Positions 6,019 through 10,961 of a DNA stretch of 10,961 nt are shown here, piece by piece. Where the stretch lies: contig JAFDHB010000118.1 of the NCBI GenBank assembly GCA_019308985.1, positions 1 to 10,961 of the forward strand. Reading direction: 5' to 3'. Within the stretch, counting starts at the first letter, position 1, and each line of letters opens with the position of its first letter. The translations under genes were made by a program, and so were the position numbers. This stretch comes from Deltaproteobacteria bacterium. GTDB lineage: Bacteria; Desulfobacterota; DSM-4660; Desulfatiglandales; HGW-15. The notes below the pieces were generated by a model that saw only the letters and a list, made by a program, of their open reading frames with translations, searched no databases and was not told the DNA's origin.

Positions 6019-6026
6019 GAGGAGGG
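6019..6026 (+). promoter_or_regulatory. Shine-Dalgarno site favouring the kinase start at 6032
   Basis: GAGGAGGG lies five bases before ATG 6032 and inside the longer frame beginning at ATG 6008, which has no good ribosome site of its own. The start at 6032 is therefore preferred, removing eight residues. Confidence 0.6.
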
Positions 6027-6031
6027 ATTCC

Positions 6032-7948
6032 ATGAGGGAAAATTCTCTGGTACAGGCCTTAAGGCAAAAGGAGGAGGAAATAAGAGGCCTTCGCAGCCGC
6101 CTGGAAGAGGCGGAGGAAGCCCTCAGGGCCATAAGAAGCGGAGAGGTGGATGCGATAGTGGTCCCCACCGAAGAGGGATACAGGGTATATACCCTGAAAG
6201 GTGCTGAATATTCATACAGGGTATTGGTAGAGCAGATGGGGGAGGGGGCCCTTACGCTCACAAAGGAAGGCGCCATACTTTACTGTAACCACAGGTTTGC
6301 GCACATGGCGGGCAAACCCATGGAGCAGATAATTGGAAGCAACATCATGTCGTTGGTTTCATCGCCGGATCAAACGGCATTAAAAGAAGCCATGAAATTG
6401 AAGCCTCGAGAGACCAAAAACATTGAAGTTTTTATACGACGCAACGGCAGGACTGCCGTTCCGGTGCGACTGGCCCTCACATTGCTCGAAGAGGAGATAC
6501 CCCCGAGCATTTGTGTCATAGCGACCGATATGACAGAGTTCAGGATGAGAGAAAAAGAGAGTGCGAGGCAGAAAAAGATACTGGAAGAGCGGGTCAAGGA
6601 AAGGACAGCGGACGTCACGGCAAAAAAGGAGGAACTGGAGGCCTCCCACAAGAGGGTCCTAGAGGCAATGAAGGCCTCTGAAGCGGCAAGGAAGAAGCTC
6701 GAGGCCCTTAACAGGCGATTGAACAGGGAAATCGCGCGACGCAAGAAGGAGGCAGAGGAGAGGGAGAAGGTACAGGCCCAACTGATCCAGGCCCAGAAAA
6801 TGGAGGCTATAGGATCCCTGGCAGGTGGCGTCGCACATGACTTCAACAACCTGCTTACGACCATAATTGGGAATGCTCAGCTCGCGCTCACCGAAATATC
6901 GAAGCAAGATCCCCTCTTTGAGGAGATCCAGGAGATCATAAAGGCAGGAGACAAGGCAGCCGCTCTTACCCACCAGCTCCTTGCCTTTAGTCGCAAGGAA
7001 ATCAGGCAGCCCGAAGCCTTGAATCTCAACCAGACCATCATGGAAATGGAAAAGATGCTCAGGCGCCTGATCCAGGAAGATATTCATTTCCAGACTATTC
7101 TGGCCCCCAATTTGTACGACATCCACATTGATCCCGTGCAGGTCGATCAGGTCATAATGAACCTGGTGGTAAATGCAAAGGACGCTATGCCGGACGGAGG
7201 CAAACTCACCATCGAGACTTGTAACGTCGAGCTGGAGACGGAATATTTTCAAAAACATGGTGTACAGGGAAACGCCGGTCCATACGTGATGCTTGCTGTG
7301 ACGGACACGGGGGTTGGTATGGATGAGACAGTGCGTCTTCGGATCTTCGAGCCCTTTTTCACGACAAAGGAGAGGGGAATCGGTACGGGGCTCGGGCTTT
7401 CCACGGTACACGGGATTGTCAATCAGAACGGCGGGCACATCTGGGCTTACAGCGAACCGGGGCATGGCACAACCATGAAGGTATACCTCCCAAAGGCAAA
7501 AGAGAAAGGGGATTCCAGGGAAAGAGAACATAAACATGCCGAAGACCTGAGCGGGTCAGAAACGGTCTTGTTGGTGGAAGACGATGATAATGTAAGGACA
7601 TTTGCCAAAAGGACGCTCCTCAAATACGGGTACAGGGTGCTTGAATCAAGAAACGGTGACGAGGCCATCAGGGTCAGCCGGCAGTTTGAGGGAAAGATTG
7701 ACCTCCTGCTGACCGACGTGGTCATGCCGGGGATTAAGGGGAAAGAGCTCGCCGAAAGGCTCAAATCCAGCAGACCTGACTTGAATGTCCTGTATATGTC
7801 AGGGTACACGCACAATGTTATTATGGACCACGGGATCATACCCAAGGATATTGATTTGATCGAAAAGCCTTTTTCACCCGTCAAACTGGGCCGCAAGATC
7901 AGGGAGATATTGAACAGGAGCCCCAAAAAGGATAATAAGAAGATATAA
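6032..7948 (+). CDS. PAS-sensor hybrid histidine kinase with receiver domain
   Basis: A 638-residue cytoplasmic protein with no membrane segment (numbers below count from the upstream ATG at 6008; subtract 8 for the preferred start). A short coiled coil (about 10-42) leads into the AIRSGEVDAIVV segment and a PAS domain (about 68-180), followed by a long coiled coil (about 180-262). The HisKA H-box is GSLAGGVAHDFNN with His277. The ATPase domain has the N-box QVIMNLVVNAKDAM (Asn389), G1 DTGVG (433-437), FEPFFTT (447-453) and G2 GTGLGLS (459-465). The C-terminal receiver has acidic EDD (524-526), phospho-acceptor Asp570 in LLTDVVMPG, Ser598 and Lys620. All catalytic residues are present. Unlike cyanobacterial SasA it has no KaiB-like N-terminal domain. 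Being last in the kaiC-kaiB-kaiB series, it is the likely output of that module through a phosphorelay, since no DNA-binding regulator is encoded here. PAS ligand unknown. Confidence 0.93.
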   Translation: MRENSLVQALRQKEEEIRGLRSRLEEAEEALRAIRSGEVDAIVVPTEEGYRVYTLKGAEYSYRVLVEQMGEGALTLTKEGAILYCNHRFAHMAGKPMEQIIGSNIMSLVSSPDQTALKEAMKLKPRETKNIEVFIRRNGRTAVPVRLALTLLEEEIPPSICVIATDMTEFRMREKESARQKKILEERVKERTADVTAKKEELEASHKRVLEAMKASEAARKKLEALNRRLNREIARRKKEAEEREKVQAQLIQAQKMEAIGSLAGGVAHDFNNLLTTIIGNAQLALTEISKQDPLFEEIQEIIKAGDKAAALTHQLLAFSRKEIRQPEALNLNQTIMEMEKMLRRLIQEDIHFQTILAPNLYDIHIDPVQVDQVIMNLVVNAKDAMPDGGKLTIETCNVELETEYFQKHGVQGNAGPYVMLAVTDTGVGMDETVRLRIFEPFFTTKERGIGTGLGLSTVHGIVNQNGGHIWAYSEPGHGTTMKVYLPKAKEKGDSREREHKHAEDLSGSETVLLVEDDDNVRTFAKRTLLKYGYRVLESRNGDEAIRVSRQFEGKIDLLLTDVVMPGIKGKELAERLKSSRPDLNVLYMSGYTHNVIMDHGIIPKDIDLIEKPFSPVKLGRKIREILNRSPKKDNKKI

Positions 7949-8186
7949 ATGAGCGGGAATGACCGGGGTTATCCATTTCCGATTATTTGTCTGGTTCAGG
8001 TGCTCACCGAAAAACCGTGATCATTTCGGCTTGCCCTGTCCGGATATCTTTTCTTTCCCGTATTTCGTGTTTTTCCTGAATACCTCAATGTAGTACTGCA
8101 AAATCCCAACATCCGGTCCGGGCATTTATGTTTGATATTCCACCTGGTTTGTGCTATCCAGTCATCCGATCAGGAGGAAACTGCAA
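7949..8186. other. Noncoding stretch between the kinase and folD, left half
   Basis: No credible gene. A 23-codon frame opens directly after the kinase stop (ATG at 7949, stop at 8020) but has no ribosome site. CCGAAA/TTTCGG (8007-8012/8024-8029) is a weak hairpin without a T-run, so no convincing terminator of the kai operon was found. No promoter for folD could be assigned with confidence. Confidence 0.5.
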
Positions 8187-8304
8187 GCGCAAAGAGCGCC
8201 GGTTCTCCCCTAAGCCCTTCCAGGTAATGTATATCAGAGAGAAACGGGGAGAAGAGGAACCTCTCAAGGGTCGGTGTGAAGGCCTAAGGCCCTGAAAGGA
8301 GGCG
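8187..8304 (+). promoter_or_regulatory. Possible structured leader of folD
   Basis: This stretch, ending about 55 bases before the folD start, can form several hairpins in series: GCGC/GCGC (8187-8190/8196-8199), TTCTCCCC/GGGGAGAA (8203-8210/8246-8253, 8 perfect base pairs), and GGCC-TAA-GGCC (8281-8291), with CCTC (8260-8263) also able to pair with GAGG (8299-8302). GGGTCGGTGTGAAGGC (8268-8283) loosely recalls the GUGUGACUGGC core of the ZTP (pfl) riboswitch, which is known upstream of folD genes. However, the other conserved pieces (the pseudoknot strand like CCGCCUGGGC) were not found. A degenerate repeat or intron remnant is equally possible. Confidence 0.22.
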
Positions 8305-8359
8305 GGCAAGCTTGATCACCGCAAAGAAGGCAAATTCAAAGGAAAGGAGAGAGTGAGAG

Positions 8360-9268
8360 ATGACGGCAAAGTTGATCAAGGGTACGGAAATCCGTGAAGA
8401 GATCCTCAAGGAAATAGAGGCGGAGGTGAAAAAGATCAAGGAGGAACACGGGGTCGTGCCCGGACTGGTGACCATCCTGGTAGGCGAAAACCCGGCCTCT
8501 GTATCCTATGTCACGGCCAAGATAAAGACGGCAAAGGCATTGGGGTTCAAGGAAATCCAGGACAACCAGCCGGAGACGATCTCAGAAGGGGAGTTGCTGG
8601 CCCTGGTGGACAAGTACAACAAGGACGACAGCATACACGGCATCCTGGTTCAGTTGCCCCTTCCCAAACACATCGACGAGAAAAAGATCCTCAACGCGAT
8701 CGACCCGGACAAGGACGTGGATGGTTTTCATCCCGTAAACGTGGGGCGCTTGATGATAGGGGGATCGGAAGTGAAATTCCCGCCCTGTACTCCGGCGGGC
8801 ATCCAGGAGATGATAGTGCGTGCCGGCGTGGAGACCGAGGGAGCAGAGGCCGTGGTGGTGGGCAGGTCCAACATCGTGGGCAAGCCCATAGCAAACATGT
8901 TGCTCCAGAAGGGACCAGGGGCAAACGCAACGGTAACCGTGGTGCACACGCGGACCAGGGACCTGGCGGCCCACTGCAAGCGGGCCGATATCCTGATCGT
9001 CGCAGCAGGGGTGCCTGGACTGGTCAAGCCGGAGTGGATCAAGCCCGGAGCATGCGTCATAGATGTGGGTGTGAACAGGGTCGGGGAAAAGATCAGCGAG
9101 AAGACAGGTAGGAAGGTGGCGATCCTCAAGGGTGACGTAGATTTTGATGCGGCGAAGGAGATAGCCGGATGGATCACGCCCGTGCCCGGTGGGGTCGGCC
9201 CTATGACCATCACCATGCTCATGAAGAACACCCTCAATTCCTTGAAGTTCAAGCTCGGCCTGATGTAA
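8360..9268 (+). CDS. folD: Methylene-THF dehydrogenase / methenyl-THF cyclohydrolase
   Basis: A 302-residue bifunctional FolD that interconverts 5,10-methylene-THF, 5,10-methenyl-THF and 10-formyl-THF. Active-site residues fall at the same numbers as in E. coli FolD: Tyr50, Lys54 and Lys56 in SVSYVTAKIK, Gln98 in VQLPLP, and Asp121 in KDVDGFHPVNVGR. PPCTPAG (141-147), the nucleotide-binding VVVGRSNIVGKP (165-176), VIDVGVNR and the C-terminal signature TPVPGGVGPMTITML are intact. AAAGGAGA (8343-8350) lies nine bases before the ATG. In anaerobes it can serve both biosynthesis and the methyl branch of the Wood-Ljungdahl pathway. No fhs or metF is in the window to decide. An acyl-CoA ligase gene follows after 58 bp in the same direction and may be co-transcribed. 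Cofactor choice (NADP or NAD) cannot be read with certainty. Confidence 0.97.
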   Translation: MTAKLIKGTEIREEILKEIEAEVKKIKEEHGVVPGLVTILVGENPASVSYVTAKIKTAKALGFKEIQDNQPETISEGELLALVDKYNKDDSIHGILVQLPLPKHIDEKKILNAIDPDKDVDGFHPVNVGRLMIGGSEVKFPPCTPAGIQEMIVRAGVETEGAEAVVVGRSNIVGKPIANMLLQKGPGANATVTVVHTRTRDLAAHCKRADILIVAAGVPGLVKPEWIKPGACVIDVGVNRVGEKISEKTGRKVAILKGDVDFDAAKEIAGWITPVPGGVGPMTITMLMKNTLNSLKFKLGLM

Positions 9269-9326
9269 GTAAGAGGGGAGCCTTACCCCAGACCTGAGTG
9301 TCGCGAAGCGCAAGGAAGATTCAGTC

Positions 9327-10883
9327 ATGCTGATTCCCTTTATCTTGGAAAGGGCATTGACTCTCTACGAGGATAAGGAAGCGGTAGTTTGTGGAGACAG
9401 GAGATTCACCTACGGCGAGTTCGCGGGGCGTGTATGGGGACTTGCAAACTTCATGGGTGATCAAGGGATGGGGAAAGGGGATTGTATTGCAATATTGCAC
9501 CGGAACGGTCATGAATTTCTGGAGTCCTACTTTGCAACGGCCTATGTGGGTGCAATACTGAATCCCCTGAATACGAGGCTTTCCCCGGGGGAACTGACCT
9601 TCATATTGAAGGACTCGGAGGCAAAATGGCTCATTGCTTCAAGGAGATTCATCTCCGAGGTGAAGGAGATACTGGAGGCCGGTGTCGCCCTGAAACAAGT
9701 CCTTTGGACAGGGATCGGCGAAAGGCCGGAAGCACCGGAATTCACCGACTACGAAGAGGTGATTGAACTCTCAGCCAAGAGTCCACCGCCCGTCCCTGAG
9801 ATGTCCGATGACGATATCGCCCACCTGTACTACACCAGTGGGACCACAGGGCTCCCAAAGGGTGTAATGCTTTCCCACAAAAACGTCTGCACACACGCAC
9901 TGGCCGCGATCGCCGAGCTGGGTCTCAGGGACAAGGACCGGTGGATACATGCCGCACCGCTCTTTCACCTGGCAGACGCATGGGCCACCTTTGCCATTAC
10001 CTGGGTAGGGGGCTGTCATGTGATAGCCGAGGACTTCAGGCCTGATGCGATTCTGGAGACGATTGAAAGGGAACGGGTCACCATTACCAACATGGTCCCC
10101 AGCATGCTCAACATGCTTGTAAATACGCCGGACGTGGAAAGCTATGATTTTTCCAGCTTGAGGTCCATGTTGAGCGGTGGGGCCCCTATTGCCCCGGACG
10201 TGGTCAGGAAGATCATGGAGACCTTTAAGTGTGACTATGTCCAGACTTACGGGATGACCGAGACAAGCCCTTACCTCACACTATCCCTTCTAAAGGAAAA
10301 CCTGGAGACTTTCCCGGCGGAAGAACAATTCTTTTTCAAGGCGAAGACCGGAAGGCCCTTCATAGGGGTCCTCCTCAAGGTGGTCAGGGAAGACGGCACC
10401 GAGGTGGAGCATGACGACAGAGAAGTAGGCGAGATAATCGTCAAGGGAGACACCGTCACAAAGGGATACTGGAAGAGGCCGGAGGAGACTGCGCAAAGCA
10501 TCAAGCAGGGCTGGCTCTATACAGGTGATATGGCAACCATCGACTCAGAAGGATATGTCCATATCGTAGACCGCAAGAAGGACGTTATTATCACCGGAGG
10601 GGAGAACGTATACTCGGTGGAAGTGGAGAATGTCCTTTATTCCCACCCTTCCTTGTTGGAGGCAGCGGTAATCGGCGTGCCTGATCCCAAGTGGGGTGAG
10701 GCCGTAAAGGCGATAGTAGTGCCCAAACCGGGAGAAGACGTGACCGAAGAGGAGATCATAAGGTACTGCAAGGAACGGATAGCCAGGTACAAGGCGCCCA
10801 AGTCTGTTGACTTCGTGAAGGAGCTTCCAAAAACCGGGTCAGGAAAGATATACAAGAAGGCGTTGCGGGAAAGTTACCGGTAA
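9327..10883 (+). CDS. AMP-forming acyl-CoA synthetase (fatty-acid-CoA ligase type)
   Basis: A 518-residue member of the ANL adenylating superfamily, complete in length. It activates a carboxylic acid with ATP to the acyl-adenylate and then forms the CoA thioester. Visible motifs: the P-loop YTSGTTGLPKG (169-179), TYGMTET (307-313), YTGD with Asp401, the hinge DRKKD with Arg416 (415-419), GGENVYSVEVENVL, and the catalytic C-terminal lysine Lys507 in PKTGSGK. In place of the more usual TATGK or TPTGK it has TGSGK, which is tolerated in the family. No signal peptide or membrane segment. AAGGA (9312-9316) lies ten bases before the ATG. The substrate cannot be told from sequence; medium- or long-chain fatty or aromatic acids are typical for relatives in sulfate reducers. 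It follows folD by 58 bp but shares no obvious pathway with it. Confidence 0.93.
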   Translation: MLIPFILERALTLYEDKEAVVCGDRRFTYGEFAGRVWGLANFMGDQGMGKGDCIAILHRNGHEFLESYFATAYVGAILNPLNTRLSPGELTFILKDSEAKWLIASRRFISEVKEILEAGVALKQVLWTGIGERPEAPEFTDYEEVIELSAKSPPPVPEMSDDDIAHLYYTSGTTGLPKGVMLSHKNVCTHALAAIAELGLRDKDRWIHAAPLFHLADAWATFAITWVGGCHVIAEDFRPDAILETIERERVTITNMVPSMLNMLVNTPDVESYDFSSLRSMLSGGAPIAPDVVRKIMETFKCDYVQTYGMTETSPYLTLSLLKENLETFPAEEQFFFKAKTGRPFIGVLLKVVREDGTEVEHDDREVGEIIVKGDTVTKGYWKRPEETAQSIKQGWLYTGDMATIDSEGYVHIVDRKKDVIITGGENVYSVEVENVLYSHPSLLEAAVIGVPDPKWGEAVKAIVVPKPGEDVTEEEIIRYCKERIARYKAPKSVDFVKELPKTGSGKIYKKALRESYR

Positions 10884-10961
10884 CTCTTGAAACGAGATCA
10901 TTCCTCACAGGCTGTTGATGAAAGCCATTCCGCCGGACCTGTTTGTGCTTAAATATGACGA

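Noticed and set aside
5992..6207. A 71-codon + strand frame between kaiB 2 and the kinase
   Set aside because: It overlaps the start of the kinase in another frame, has no ribosome site and its translation is Gly/Lys/Arg-rich without any motif.
6659..7537. A 292-codon minus-strand frame
   Set aside because: It is fully antisense to the kinase gene's HisKA and ATPase domains, which have all conserved boxes on the + strand.
8312..8356. Possible 14-residue leader peptide before folD (TTG start after AAAGGAGG at 8295-8302)
   Set aside because: The spacing is good, but the start codon is TTG, the peptide has no run of regulatory codons, and nothing else supports translation.

Overview
The window reads as a chromosomal stretch of an anaerobic bacterium of the Desulfobacterota (former Deltaproteobacteria) type. 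This is inferred from a soluble HdrD-like iron-sulfur protein next to a GcvH-like lipoyl carrier and a lipoate ligase, a KaiC/KaiB/hybrid-kinase cassette, folD next to an acyl-CoA ligase, and intergenic spaces full of degenerate short tandem repeats. The lineage is an inference and no rRNA is present to confirm it. All eight or more genes lie on the + strand. No tRNA, rRNA, CRISPR array, transposase or phage gene was seen.

Left block (1-3321), lipoyl-protein and thiol/disulfide redox. A GcvH-fold protein with its lipoyl lysine (145-576) is followed after 21 bp by a 395-residue HdrD/GlpC-type protein with two 4Fe-4S motifs and two complete CCG cysteine domains (598-1785). After a 480-bp spacer comes a two-domain lipoate-protein ligase (2269-3321). 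No glycine cleavage T, P or L gene is in the window. The three genes together suggest a dedicated lipoyl electron carrier, the ligase that loads it, and a soluble disulfide oxidoreductase that may act on the lipoyl group.

The spacers on either side of the ligase hold two related elements of about 170-185 bp with inverted TTCGCAA-type ends (1805-1987 and 3324-3493). The first is followed by degenerate 7-, 9- and 7-bp tandem arrays (2011-2210).

Middle block (3523-7948), a KaiBC-type signalling operon: a double-RecA KaiC ATPase with a C-terminal coiled-coil tail, two consecutive KaiB paralogs (the second overlapping the first by one base), and a PAS-histidine kinase-receiver hybrid. No KaiA is seen. 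The kinase has no KaiB-like N-terminal domain of the SasA kind, so the KaiB partners are separate proteins.

Right block (7949-10961): a 411-bp noncoding stretch whose last half can fold into hairpins, then folD (one-carbon/tetrahydrofolate metabolism, 8360-9268) and, 58 bp later, an AMP-forming acyl-CoA ligase (9327-10883). The last 78 bases show nothing recognisable.
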